Shown here: in pieces, positions 1-7,575 of the stretch
How positions within the stretch are numbered: the stretch's first letter is position 1
Layout of the letters: each line of letters starts with the position of its first letter
Assembly: GCA_016297215.1 (NCBI GenBank)
Contig: JAEDGZ010000014.1
Span: 1 to 55,685, forward strand
From: Paludibacteraceae bacterium
GTDB taxonomy: Bacteria; Bacteroidota; Bacteroidia; Bacteroidales; Paludibacteraceae
Reading direction: 5' to 3'
Length of the DNA: 55,685 nt
Made by a program: the position numbers and the translations under genes
Notes under the pieces: generated by a model
Seen by the model: the letters and a program-made list of their open reading frames with translations, nothing else
What the model was told of the DNA's origin: nothing
Databases searched by the model: none

Positions 1-95
1 GTTTCCGCCACCCGCAGCACTTCGTGCGCTTCTTCAAAAAACACACCTCCCTCACCCCCACGGAGTACCGAGAACAATTAAGAATTATGAATTAA
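1..95 (+). CDS. AraC-family transcriptional regulator, C-terminal end (5' truncated)
   Basis: Reading from base 3, the window opens inside a protein ending FRHPQHFVRFFKK, then TPTEYRE, and stopping with TAA at 93-95. The order F-x-P-x-F-x-R-x-F-K-K followed by T-P-x-E-Y-R is the second helix-turn-helix signature of AraC/XylS DNA-binding domains. Only about 30 residues are visible, so the sensor domain and regulated target are unknown. The last codons (LRIMN) are written by the AATTAAGAATTATG repeat that follows, so the C-terminus has run into repeat DNA. Confidence 0.75.
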   Translation, partial: FRHPQHFVRFFKKHTSLTPTEYREQLRIMN

Positions 96-210
96 GAAAT
101 AATCGTTCGGAGCGTAGCGAAGATAAGAATTAAGAGGGTGCATGCTGTGAGAACTCACTTCCAATGCCTCTTAATGCTTAATTCCTAATTCCTTAATTAC
201 TTTCTCGCTT
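76..210. repeat. AATTATGAATTAAG word repeats with inverted partner
   Basis: Copies of AATTAAGAATTATG-like words at 76-135 face the inverted form (CTTAATTCCTAATTCCTTAA-like) at 172-197. The mini-palindrome GGAGCGTAGCGAAG lies between them. The same words recur at 862-880, 14650-14690, 21644-21668, 27164-27195 and 41100-41155. Confidence 0.8.
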
Positions 211-262
211 TTTGGCGGTCGGAGAGGATAGGGTCAAGGTTGGCTTTCGCCCATGCTATCAT

Positions 263-287
263 CGGTGCGCAGGCGTCCCCGCCTGCT
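263..287. repeat. GC-rich palindrome, family 1A
   Basis: The core GCAGGCG-TCCC-CGCCTGC (269-286) has perfect 7-bp arms and is flanked by GGTGC. It is one of about 15 copies in the window. A second small palindrome, GCCCC-GAA-GGGGC, lies at 346-358. Nothing else is recognisable in the 96-429 gap. Confidence 0.9.
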
Positions 288-429
288 TATCAATTTGGAA
301 ATGGTAATGATATACAAGTTAACCCAAATTCTCTACCAAATGCAAGCCCCGAAGGGGCGACATAACTCTATTTTTGAATTGCTATGTCAACATGTATAGT
401 TAATTAGGAATGCTTTTGTCAGACTATAT

Positions 430-852
430 TTATAGTAGGACCGCATGTGATTGGATTTGTTCGATAACGGGTCGGTCAGCGGCTACCCAGTCAAGGATGT
501 GTAGGTGTGAGATGGGCAGCCAGCAATAGGCTTTATGTTCTCGGAGGGTGAAAGCCGGCATACCGATTGCGTCCAGCCTCTCCCCGCCAAGACAGAGGTA
601 GAACTCGAGGGTAACCTCAAAATCGGGGTAAGTATGGTGGCGGGTAGTGAGGTGTCGAATGATGGTGATGTCCATATCCATCTCCTCACGGATCTCACGA
701 TGAAGCGCATCCTCCGCCCGCTCGCCGGGTTCCATCTTGCCGCCGGGGAACTCCCATTTGAAAGCGGTGTAGGGATACTTGGTCTGCCCGCGTTTCATGC
801 AGAGGATATGCTCCTTGTGCATAATAATAGCGGCTACTACATGGTGGTGCAT
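430..852 (-). CDS. NUDIX hydrolase (MutT-like)
   Basis: This 140-residue protein carries the Nudix box GKMEPGE-x7-REIREEM (about residues 38-60), which binds the divalent metal and the nucleoside diphosphate substrate. The usual G near the end of the box (EExG) is D here. Size and the preceding KWEFPGGK match MutT-type 8-oxo-dGTP or CTP pyrophosphohydrolases that clean the nucleotide pool, but substrate cannot be read from sequence. The start ATG (850-852) follows a stretch of AATTATG repeat. Its promoter lies about 90 bp upstream, so a family 1 palindrome is probably carried in its 5' leader. It is transcribed divergently from dapB. Confidence 0.85.
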   Translation of the reverse strand: MHHHVVAAIIMHKEHILCMKRGQTKYPYTAFKWEFPGGKMEPGERAEDALHREIREEMDMDITIIRHLTTRHHTYPDFEVTLEFYLCLGGERLDAIGMPAFTLREHKAYCWLPISHLHILDWVAADRPVIEQIQSHAVLL

Positions 853-890
853 AAGAGAATTATGAATTATGAATTATGAGTGCGTAGCAT

Positions 891-920
891 GTCCGGTGTG
901 CGCAGGCGTCCCCGCCTGCT
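891..920. repeat. GC-rich palindrome, family 1A
   Basis: The core GCAGGCG-TCCC-CGCCTGC lies at 902-919, preceded by GTCCGGTGTGC. It sits between the NUDIX promoter and its start codon, so it should be transcribed in the leader. Confidence 0.9.
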
Positions 921-937
921 AATTGTAGTCAGTGGTG

Positions 938-968
938 CAAAAGTACAACTATATTTTGAATTATGCAA
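938..968 (-). promoter_or_regulatory. Bacteroidetes-type promoter of the NUDIX gene
   Basis: Read on the minus strand, TTG (966-968) is followed after exactly 20 bp by TACTTTTG (938-945). This is the -33/-7 pattern of the Bacteroidetes primary sigma factor. Confidence 0.75.
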
Positions 969-1028
969 CAAAAGGACATACTATATATCCAAAAAAAGCA
1001 TCGTTTCCTGACAAAAAGTGTTGACTTC

Positions 1029-1059
1029 TTGCATATATCAAAAACTTTTCGTAACTTTG
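1029..1059 (+). promoter_or_regulatory. Bacteroidetes-type promoter of dapB-lepB-wbqC
   Basis: TTG (1029-1031) and TAACTTTG (1052-1059) are separated by 20 bp, with the CTTGCATAT context shared by other promoters here. It reads toward dapB, with a tandem repeat (1069-1132) in the leader. Confidence 0.8.
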
Positions 1060-1068
1060 CGCGGTTTT

Positions 1069-1132
1069 TTACTGACCACAAACACTGACTACTAACCACT
1101 GACCACTAACCACTGACCACTAACCACTGACA
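1069..1132. repeat. Tandem repeat, 14-bp unit CACTGACCACTAAC
   Basis: The unit CACTGACCACTAAC is repeated about four times directly before the dapB start codon. The same words fill the dapB-lepB gap at 1892-1931. Confidence 0.9.
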
Positions 1133-1894
1133 ATGAACCTTGCACTCATAGGATACGGCAAGATGGGACATATCATCGAGCAGGTGGCGCGCCGCCGCGG
1201 GCACGAGATAGTCTGCATCATCGACCGAGACAATACCGCTGATTTCCTTTCTCCCGCTTTTTCGCAAGCCGATGTGGCGATTGAGTTCTCCACGCCTGCT
1301 ACCGCCGAGGCGAATATCCGCGCCGCGTGGCAGGCGGGTGTACCCGTGGTGTGTGGCACTACGGGGTGGGACGTGAGTCGCCTGCGAGATGAGTTATGCG
1401 ATGCCGCCGAGTGCTGCCAAACGGATAATCGCGCGCTCTTGTGGTCATCGAACTTCAGCGTAGGGGTAAATGTCTTTTTTACCCTCAACAAGCGGCTGGC
1501 AGGCTTGCTGGCGGACTATCCCGACTATCTGCCGTCCATCACCGAGACCCATCATATCCACAAACTCGATGCCCCCTCCGGCACCGCCAAGACACTGGCG
1601 GAGGACATTGAGAGGATTTACGATTTACGATTTACGAATGATGATTCGCAACGAGTATCTTACCGCGGGCGAGACGCCCGCGTTTCAGGCGTCAAGTCGC
1701 AAGTCCCGATAGAGTCCATTCGCGAAGGCGAGGTGCCGGGCATACATACCGTTACGTGGGACTCACCCGTGGACACCATCTCCATCACCCATAGTGCTAA
1801 GTCCCGCGAAGGCTTTGCCCTCGGTGCCGTCCTCGCCGCAGAATGGCTAAAAGGCAAAACCGGCTGGCACACCATGGAGGAAGTATTGTTCTAA
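1133..1894 (+). CDS. dapB: 4-hydroxy-tetrahydrodipicolinate reductase
   Basis: DapB reduces hydroxy-tetrahydrodipicolinate with NAD(P)H in the cytoplasmic lysine and diaminopimelate pathway. The Rossmann motif GYGKMG is at residues 7-12. The catalytic signature ETHHIHKLDAPSGTAK is at about 138-153, and the C-terminal domain ends normally at 253 residues. Residues about 162-190, in the variable loop between DAPSGTAKTLAED and VPIESIREGEVPG, are written by repeat DNA: the GATTTAC word repeated, then a perfect palindrome (1664-1682), then CAAGTCGCAAGTC. The frame is intact and both flanking domains are complete, so the enzyme is probably active. Promoter at 1029-1059; lepB follows after 37 bp of tandem repeat. 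Confidence 0.96.
   Translation: MNLALIGYGKMGHIIEQVARRRGHEIVCIIDRDNTADFLSPAFSQADVAIEFSTPATAEANIRAAWQAGVPVVCGTTGWDVSRLRDELCDAAECCQTDNRALLWSSNFSVGVNVFFTLNKRLAGLLADYPDYLPSITETHHIHKLDAPSGTAKTLAEDIERIYDLRFTNDDSQRVSYRGRDARVSGVKSQVPIESIREGEVPGIHTVTWDSPVDTISITHSAKSREGFALGAVLAAEWLKGKTGWHTMEEVLF
1612..1706. repeat. Composite repeat inside dapB (GATTTAC words plus family 1B palindrome)
   Basis: GATTTACGATTTACGAATG (words also seen inverted at 5060-5080) is followed by CGCGGGCG-AGA-CGCCCGCG at 1664-1682, with perfect 8-bp arms, and then CAAGTCGCAAGTC. It is translated as part of DapB. Confidence 0.85.
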
Positions 1895-1931
1895 CTGACC
1901 ACTAACCACTGACCACTAATCACTGACCACT
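1892..1931. repeat. Tandem repeat, 14-bp unit CACTGACCACTAAC
   Basis: This repeats the words found before dapB and here fills the whole dapB-lepB gap. Confidence 0.85.
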
Positions 1932-3332
1932 ATGACTTTCAAAGAAAGAATACAATCCGTTACCACCAAAGGTTGGGTAGCGTGCGGCGTGTGGAGCGCT
2001 GTCTATATCGCATTCATCATCTGGGTAGCCTGCGGCGACCCGCGTCAGGGACACGGCGACTGGGCAAGCCTCGGTTGGCTCGCGCTGTTGCCGATTATCA
2101 TGGATATGTTCACCACCAAGTACATCCCTTGGAACTGGTGGCATAAGTACAAACCCGTCAGCAAAGAAGAAGCCGCAGAGGGCAAGACCAATCCCCATGC
2201 GAACAGCACCATCTACACCATCATGTCGTGGGTGGACGCTATCCTCTTCGCGCTCATCGCGGTGTATTTCATCAACCAATACATCTTCCAGAACTACCAG
2301 ATTCCTTCCAGTTCGTTGGAGAAGAGCCTGCGCGTGGGCGATTTCCTCTGCGTGAGCAAGATGAGTTACGGTGCGCGGGTGCCCAACACACCGCTCTCCA
2401 TGCCCCTTGTGCAGCATACTTTCCCCAACTGGCTCGGCGGCGGCAAGAGTTACATCGAACGCCCGCAGTGGGGCTACAAACGCCTTGCCGGCTGGGACAC
2501 GCCCGAGAAAGGCGACATCGTGGTCTTCAACTTCCCCGCGGGCGATACCGTCTGCTCAAAGATGCAGAACCCCGACATTTACAGCCTTCGCCACTACTAC
2601 GGTGAGCGCACCGTGGAGCAACGCAAAGACATCTTCGGTGACATCGTAACGCGCCCTGTGGACAGACGAGAGAACTACGTGAAGCGTTGTGTGGGTACAC
2701 CGGGGGACTCGCTGCAAATCATTGATAACGTGATATATGTGAACGGCGTAGCCGAACCCGAGCGCGAAGGCGTGCAGTTGAACTACTACGTGCAGACCGA
2801 CGGACATATCCTGAGCAACAGTTACTTGGAGAAGATAGGTATCTCGAAAGACGACCGCAAGATGCCGGAGCCGGGTGTGTACCATTTCCCGCTGACGCAG
2901 GCAATGAAAGCCGAGTTGGAGAAGAACCCCCATGTGCTCGCCGTGATGCTTGAGCCTGAGCAACAAGGAGGAGATGTCTATCCGTTGGGGCATAACACAT
3001 GGACACGCGACAACTACGGACCTATCTACATCCCCCGCCGCGGCGAGACCATCACCATCACCGCGGAGAACTATTGGCTCTACAAGCGTATCGCCGATGC
3101 ATACGAGCACAAGCCGATGGCGATAGGCGAGCCTTACACCTTCGACATGGACTACTACTGGATGATGGGCGACAACCGCCACAACTCCGCCGACAGCCGC
3201 TACTGGGGTTTCGTACCCGAAGACCATATCGTGGGACGCCCGCTCTTCGTTTGGCTCAGCATAGAGAAAGACAAACCTTGGTTCAAAGGGCATATCCGTT
3301 GGAACCGCCTCGGCATGAATGCACGGAGATGA
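1932..3332 (+). CDS. lepB: Signal peptidase I
   Basis: LepB cleaves signal peptides from exported proteins at the outer face of the inner membrane. Three hydrophobic segments occupy about residues 14-34, 44-62 and 97-118. They are followed by QIPSSSLEKSL with probable nucleophile Ser128, and by YVKRCVGTPGDS with the general base Lys251. The third conserved box MGDNRHNSADSRYWGFV is near residue 410. At 466 residues it is much longer than E. coli LepB (324); the extra length is in the N-terminal membrane region and a loop between Lys251 and the last box, as is common in Bacteroidetes. Its stop overlaps the next start codon (ATGA), implying coupled translation. Confidence 0.95.
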   Translation: MTFKERIQSVTTKGWVACGVWSAVYIAFIIWVACGDPRQGHGDWASLGWLALLPIIMDMFTTKYIPWNWWHKYKPVSKEEAAEGKTNPHANSTIYTIMSWVDAILFALIAVYFINQYIFQNYQIPSSSLEKSLRVGDFLCVSKMSYGARVPNTPLSMPLVQHTFPNWLGGGKSYIERPQWGYKRLAGWDTPEKGDIVVFNFPAGDTVCSKMQNPDIYSLRHYYGERTVEQRKDIFGDIVTRPVDRRENYVKRCVGTPGDSLQIIDNVIYVNGVAEPEREGVQLNYYVQTDGHILSNSYLEKIGISKDDRKMPEPGVYHFPLTQAMKAELEKNPHVLAVMLEPEQQGGDVYPLGHNTWTRDNYGPIYIPRRGETITITAENYWLYKRIADAYEHKPMAIGEPYTFDMDYYWMMGDNRHNSADSRYWGFVPEDHIVGRPLFVWLSIEKDKPWFKGHIRWNRLGMNARR

Positions 3333-3937
3333 TGACCTTGCCTACTGCATATCTTGCCCCCGAGGAATGGTATCGGCTGTGGTGCAAACACTGGGGACGT
3401 AGGCGTCTCGCCTGCGGGAGCGCACTTGGTGAGGAGGTTGGTTGCCAGATAGAGGTGATGGAGAGTTTCCCGAAGCAGACTTACCGCAACCGTTGCACCA
3501 TCACCACCCCCGACGGACCGCTCACGCTCACCGTGCCGGTGAAGCACAGCGAACGCAAGCAACTCACGCGGGATGTGGAAATCAGTTACCAAAAGAATTG
3601 GCAGCACCAGCATTGGATAGCCCTCGTGAGTGCCTACAAACGCACACCCTATTTTGACTACTACATGGACTACTTCCGACCTTTCTACGAGAAAGAAACG
3701 AAGTTTCTCCTTGACCTCAACGAGGGACTACACGAAGTGATACAAGCCCTGATGGAGAACAGACTGCCACTTGTTGTGGAAACCGCAGGCGAGACGCCTA
3801 CGTCCCCAGTGAGTTTGCACCACACCACCGATTGGCAGGCGCAAGACCTCGAATCCTGCTTCGGCAACGGCATGAGTATATTAGACAAACTGATGGAATA
3901 CGGTCCCGAGACGATAATGAGGATAGAAAAAAGTTAA
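3329..3937 (+). CDS. WbqC-like family protein with two repeat insertions
   Basis: I chose ATG 3329 because it overlaps the lepB stop; the frame is open upstream but only as a shadow of lepB. The 202-residue product matches the WbqC-like family (AYLAPEEWYRLW near the start, YRNRCTI, LTVPVK, HWIALVSAYKRTPYFDYY, then SILDKLMEYGPE), a family often linked to surface glycan synthesis but of uncertain reaction. Residues about 18-31 and 151-165 are encoded by two inverted copies of a roughly 40-bp palindromic element. They sit at the end of the first strand and in the C-terminal half, and the rest of the family pattern is intact on both sides. Confidence 0.8.
   Translation: MMTLPTAYLAPEEWYRLWCKHWGRRRLACGSALGEEVGCQIEVMESFPKQTYRNRCTITTPDGPLTLTVPVKHSERKQLTRDVEISYQKNWQHQHWIALVSAYKRTPYFDYYMDYFRPFYEKETKFLLDLNEGLHEVIQALMENRLPLVVETAGETPTSPVSLHHTTDWQAQDLESCFGNGMSILDKLMEYGPETIMRIEKS
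3379..3418 (+). repeat. Family 1B palindromic element inside the WbqC-like gene, copy 1
   Basis: TGTGGTGCAAACACTGGGGA is followed by GTAGGCG-TCT-CGCCTGC (3399-3415). It is translated as WCKHWGRRRLACG. It is the reverse complement of copy 2 over about 40 bp. Confidence 0.88.
3783..3825 (-). repeat. Family 1B palindromic element inside the WbqC-like gene, copy 2 (inverted)
   Basis: GCAGGCG-AGA-CGCCTAC (3785-3801) is followed by GTCCCCAGTG, two extra bases and TTTGCACCACA. This is copy 1 in reverse orientation, read here as TAGETPTSPVSLHHT. Confidence 0.88.
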
Positions 3938-4036
3938 TAGTTAATAGTTAATAGTTAATATCTCATTGTAAATCAAACGATTTGCAAAATAAATTCACGA
4001 TGCAATATTAACTATTAATTATTCACTATTCACTAA
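3934..4036. repeat. AGTTAATA tandem repeat with inverted partner before ilvE
   Basis: AGTTAATA (8 bp) is repeated four times from 3934, and TATTAACTATTAATTATTCA faces it at 4008-4036, so the transcript could fold. No promoter motif was seen. Confidence 0.8.
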
Positions 4037-4042
4037 AAAGAT

Positions 4043-5059
4043 ATGAAAACAATTGATTGGAAACATCTGACTTTCTCGTACACCGAGTGTTCGAAGATGG
4101 TGCGCTGCTCGTTCAGAAACGGACAGTGGGGCGAGGTAACGGTTACCTCCGATTTCTACATCTCTATCCATGCGGCGGCTACTGCCTTGCAGTATGCACA
4201 GCAAGCCTTCGAGGGGCTGAAAGCCTTCCGCGGCGTGGATGGCAAAGTGCGTATCTTCCGCCCTGTGGAGAACGCACGCCGCTTGCAGGACTCTGCGCGC
4301 TCCATGTACATGCCGCCCTTGTCGGAGGAGAAATTCATCGAGGCGGTAACCCTCTGCGTGGAAGCCAATCAAGACTATATCCCGCCTTACGGCACAGGGG
4401 CTACGCTCTACCTGCGTCCAATCATGATTGGCACCACGCCCAAGGTGGGCGTGTCGCCTGCGCAAGAGTTTGAGTTCATGTGCTTAGCAACTCCCATCGG
4501 TCCTTATTTTCCTGCCGGCTTCGGCACTACGCCTTTCATCATCAACCGCCGTGTGGACCGCGCGGCTCCCTTTGGCACAGGGCAATACAAGGTGGGAGGC
4601 AACTACGCCGCCTCTTTCCGCGCCACCGAGCCTGCCCACGAGCAGGGATTGGGTGTGCTCTTCCTCGACTCGAAGGAGCATAAGTACATCGACGAGTGCG
4701 GCGGAGCCAACTTCTTCGGGGTGCGCAATGGCGTGTATGTTACGCCCAAGAGCGACAGTATATTGCCCAGTATCACCAACCGCAGCCTGATGACCCTCTG
4801 CGATGACCTGCATATCCCTCACGAGGCGCGGCAGATACCCGTGGAGGAACTGCGCCTCATGCAAGAGGCTGCCTCCTGCGGCACGGGGGCGGCTATCTCG
4901 CCTATCTCGCGTATCATCGACCCCGACATGAGCAAGATATACGACTTCGGCATCACCCCCGGTCCCGTCTGCTGCCAACTCTACCACGCCCTACAAGACA
5001 TACAGTTCGGCAGAGCAGAGGACACCCACGACTGGAACCTGCTGCTTGAGAACTGCTAA
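4043..5059 (+). CDS. ilvE: Branched-chain amino acid aminotransferase
   Basis: This fold-type IV PLP enzyme transfers amino groups between glutamate and the keto acids of leucine, isoleucine and valine. The PLP lysine is Lys183 in GQYKVGGNYAAS. Other family signatures are AFEGLKAFRG (56-64), RPVENARR (73-80), TLYLRPIMIG (121-130) and ECGGANFFGV. The length of 338 residues fits the class close to eukaryotic BCATs (about 340-360), also the common form in Bacteroidetes. No other ilv or leu genes are nearby, so it is probably expressed alone or from repeat-flanked read-through. Confidence 0.95.
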   Translation: MKTIDWKHLTFSYTECSKMVRCSFRNGQWGEVTVTSDFYISIHAAATALQYAQQAFEGLKAFRGVDGKVRIFRPVENARRLQDSARSMYMPPLSEEKFIEAVTLCVEANQDYIPPYGTGATLYLRPIMIGTTPKVGVSPAQEFEFMCLATPIGPYFPAGFGTTPFIINRRVDRAAPFGTGQYKVGGNYAASFRATEPAHEQGLGVLFLDSKEHKYIDECGGANFFGVRNGVYVTPKSDSILPSITNRSLMTLCDDLHIPHEARQIPVEELRLMQEAASCGTGAAISPISRIIDPDMSKIYDFGITPGPVCCQLYHALQDIQFGRAEDTHDWNLLLENC

Positions 5060-5096
5060 TCGTAATTCGTAAATCGTAAACAATAAATACTTTATC
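5060..5096. repeat. CGTAAATC word repeats between ilvE and the POT transporter
   Basis: CGTAATTCGTAAATCGTAAA is the inverted form of the GATTTAC words found inside dapB. Confidence 0.7.
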
Positions 5097-5098
5097 TT

Positions 5099-6670
5099 AT
5101 GTTCAAAAATCATCCAAAGGGACTTATCCCTGCCGCTTTAGCCAATATGGGCGAGCGTTTTGGCTATTACATTATGAATGCCGTACTATTGTTGTTTTTG
5201 GTATCCAAGTTTGGCTTATCAGATGCAACGGCAGGTGTTATCTACTCAGTGTTTTATTGTGGAATCTATATTTTGAGTTTGGTGGGTGGCGCTATCGCCG
5301 ACCGTACCCAAAACTACAATAAGACCATTCAATGGGGATTGATAATCATGGCAATAGGCTATATTGCTCTCTCCTTTCCCGTGTTCAGCGAGACCGATGG
5401 CAATTCTGCATGGTGGGGCATCTTGGTCTTTACCTGCTTGGCTTTGTTCCTGATTGCTTTTGGTAACGGATTGTTTAAGGGGAACCTGCAAGCCATTGTT
5501 GGAAAGATGTATGATGAGTTGGAGGCAGAGGCGGCAAAAGAAGGTCCTGAAGCATTGGCACAGGCAAAGGACAAACGCGACTCAGGCTTTCAGATATTCT
5601 ATGTGTTCATTAATATCGGCGGACTGATTGCACCGTTTGTGGCACCGCTATTGCGCCAATGGTGGTTGAGCAAGCACCATTTGATTTACAATGCGGATAT
5701 GCCCGCGCTTTGCCACCAATATTTGTCAGACGGTGTGGTAACTACCAAGTTCACCGAGACCATGCAACAAGTGATGAGCACGGGATATACCTTTGTAGAT
5801 AATTTCAGTTTCTGCCAAGAATATATCACGGTGTTCAACCAAGGTATTCACTACTCGTTTATCGCATCGGTGGCTGCGATGTTGCTCTCGCTGATTATCT
5901 TCCTTTGCACAAAAAAAATGTTCCCGCAACCGGCTAAGAAAGCCAAAGCGGAAGTGGTAGAATACACGGCGGAAGAGAAGCAGTTGATGGCAAAGGAGAT
6001 AAAGCAACGAATGTATGCCCTTTTTGCAGTGTTGGGTATTGCTATCTTCTTCTGGTTTAGTTTCCATCAGAATGGTCAGTCTTTGTCTGTTTTCGCACGC
6101 GACTTTGTGGTAACGGAGTCTATTGCTCCTGAGATTTGGCAAGCGCTAAACCCGTTCTTTGTAATCGTGCTGACACCTATCATCATGGTGATTTTCAGTT
6201 CTCTCGCAAAAAAAGGAAAAGCCATTTCTACGCCGCGTAAGATTGCCATCGGTATGGGTATTGCCGGTTGTGCTTATTTGTTCCTTACGATATATTCTGC
6301 CATCTGCGGATATCCTTCCGGGACAGATTTTCGTGCCATGAATGCATCGGAGATGGCGGAAGCAGGCTTAGCCAAGGCAGGTCCGTGGGTATTGGTGGTA
6401 ACCTATTTCTTTTTGACGGTGGCTGAGTTGTTCATATCGCCGTTGGGATTGAGTTTTGTGAGCAAGGTAGCACCGCGCCACTTGGTAGGTCTTTGCCAAG
6501 GATTATGGTTGGGAGCCACGGCATTGGGTAATCTGATGATTTGGGTAGGTCCTGTGATGTACAACGCATGGCCTATTGCGTATTGCTGGGCAGTGTTCTT
6601 GGGCGTATGTGTTATCTCAATGGGTATCATGCTCGGAATGGTTAAATGGCTAGAAAAAGTAGCATGCTGA
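5099..6670 (+). CDS. POT-family proton-dependent oligopeptide transporter
   Basis: This is an inner-membrane proton symporter for di- and tripeptides. The hallmark ExxERF motif appears as NMGERFGYY (residues 16-24; E19, R20, F21), with GGAIADRTQNY in the loop after the early helices. The protein (523 residues) has many hydrophobic segments consistent with 12-14 helices, and the late motif FFLTVAELFISPLGLSFVSK matches the PTR2 family. Unlike its neighbours it uses many more AT-ending codons, so its base composition differs somewhat from adjacent genes. The next gene starts one base after its stop, suggesting co-transcription. Confidence 0.93.
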   Translation: MFKNHPKGLIPAALANMGERFGYYIMNAVLLLFLVSKFGLSDATAGVIYSVFYCGIYILSLVGGAIADRTQNYNKTIQWGLIIMAIGYIALSFPVFSETDGNSAWWGILVFTCLALFLIAFGNGLFKGNLQAIVGKMYDELEAEAAKEGPEALAQAKDKRDSGFQIFYVFINIGGLIAPFVAPLLRQWWLSKHHLIYNADMPALCHQYLSDGVVTTKFTETMQQVMSTGYTFVDNFSFCQEYITVFNQGIHYSFIASVAAMLLSLIIFLCTKKMFPQPAKKAKAEVVEYTAEEKQLMAKEIKQRMYALFAVLGIAIFFWFSFHQNGQSLSVFARDFVVTESIAPEIWQALNPFFVIVLTPIIMVIFSSLAKKGKAISTPRKIAIGMGIAGCAYLFLTIYSAICGYPSGTDFRAMNASEMAEAGLAKAGPWVLVVTYFFLTVAELFISPLGLSFVSKVAPRHLVGLCQGLWLGATALGNLMIWVGPVMYNAWPIAYCWAVFLGVCVISMGIMLGMVKWLEKVAC

Positions 6671-6671
6671 T

Positions 6672-7454
6672 ATGGAAGCACTGATTGATAGTATATCAAG
6701 GTATACCGCCTCTCTGGAGCAGCGTTTGTCTGCTCTGGAGAGTGCGCTGTCTGTGATGCAGACGCAATGGGCTGTGGCGCAGACCAAAGAGAGAGAGCAA
6801 GAGGCGACTATCGCTTCTCAAGATGCTCGTATCGCCTCGCTGGAGTCGAAGATTAGCGTGCTGCAAGACTGCATCACTGCCCAAGAGGAGCGTATCGCCG
6901 CTTTGGAGCAATCTGCTGAAAATGATGAGTGGGTAGTTCTATCGGACGAAGAAACAGCCGAGGTGGAGACGACAGCCGAAGAAGAAATGACGGAGCAAGT
7001 ACCCGCAGCAGCAGAGATTGTTGAGGAGGAGCCCGTTGAGGAGGAACCTGCGGAAGAAGAGCCGATGGCACCTGCTGTCTCCATTGAGGAGGAGATAGCG
7101 CCGGAGCCTGAGCCGGAAACTGAGGCAGAGCCTGAGCAAGAGTCGGAGCCCGAGCCGGAGAGTGTCTCGACTCCTTCGGAGCAACCTGCTGTCAGCATTG
7201 AGACGCCGAAAGCGAACCTCTACGGCAAGCCCGTGGAAGACATCAAGCAGGCGATAGCCTTGGGCGACCGTTTCCTCTTCCAACGCGAACTCTTCCGTCA
7301 GAATGTGGAACTGATGCAACGCACGTTTGCGGATATCAACGCGCTCCATTCCTTCGACGAAGCCATTGCCTACCTCGACAAGCGTTTCGATTGGGACAAA
7401 GAGTCGAATACCTACGCCCTCTTCCTGACCGCGCTACACAGACGATTCTCTTAA
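6672..7454 (+). CDS. Coiled-coil protein with acidic Pro/Glu-rich middle, unknown function
   Basis: Residues about 1-80 form a heptad-like coiled coil (LEQRLSALESAL, IASLESKISVLQ, RIAALEQ). Residues about 85-175 are a low-complexity region rich in E, P, V and A. The last 75 residues form a compact domain (GDRFLFQRELF, then DINALHSFDEAIAYLDKRFDWDKES, ending ALHRRFS) of a kind I associate with conserved Bacteroidetes proteins of unknown role. No signal peptide or membrane segment is seen, so it is probably cytoplasmic. It begins one base after the transporter stop. I do not assign a function. Confidence 0.75.
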   Translation: MEALIDSISRYTASLEQRLSALESALSVMQTQWAVAQTKEREQEATIASQDARIASLESKISVLQDCITAQEERIAALEQSAENDEWVVLSDEETAEVETTAEEEMTEQVPAAAEIVEEEPVEEEPAEEEPMAPAVSIEEEIAPEPEPETEAEPEQESEPEPESVSTPSEQPAVSIETPKANLYGKPVEDIKQAIALGDRFLFQRELFRQNVELMQRTFADINALHSFDEAIAYLDKRFDWDKESNTYALFLTALHRRFS

Positions 7455-7455
7455 G

Positions 7456-7570
7456 AAGATAAAGGACCGCTCACTACGTTCGCTACAAGATGAAGGATAA
7501 AAGACTGATAACCTTCGTCTATACGATTCTATTGTATCTTTCATCCTTCATCCTTTATCCTTAATCCAAA
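7456..7570. repeat. AAGGATAAAAGACT / CTTTCATCCTTTATCC inverted word repeat
   Basis: Left words AAGATAAAGGACCGC and GATGAAGGATAAAAGACTGA face right words CTTTCATCCTTCATCC and TTTATCCTTAATCC across a TTCGTCTATACG centre. The whole gap before rsmI could fold as a long imperfect stem. Related copies are at 18373, 28541, 42962 and 47433. Confidence 0.85.
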
Positions 7571-7575
7571 CAAAT

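Noticed and set aside
4437..4470. GVSPAQ in ilvE as another palindrome copy
   Set aside because: It lacks the hairpin arms, and G-V-x-P-A is native in the aminotransferase family.
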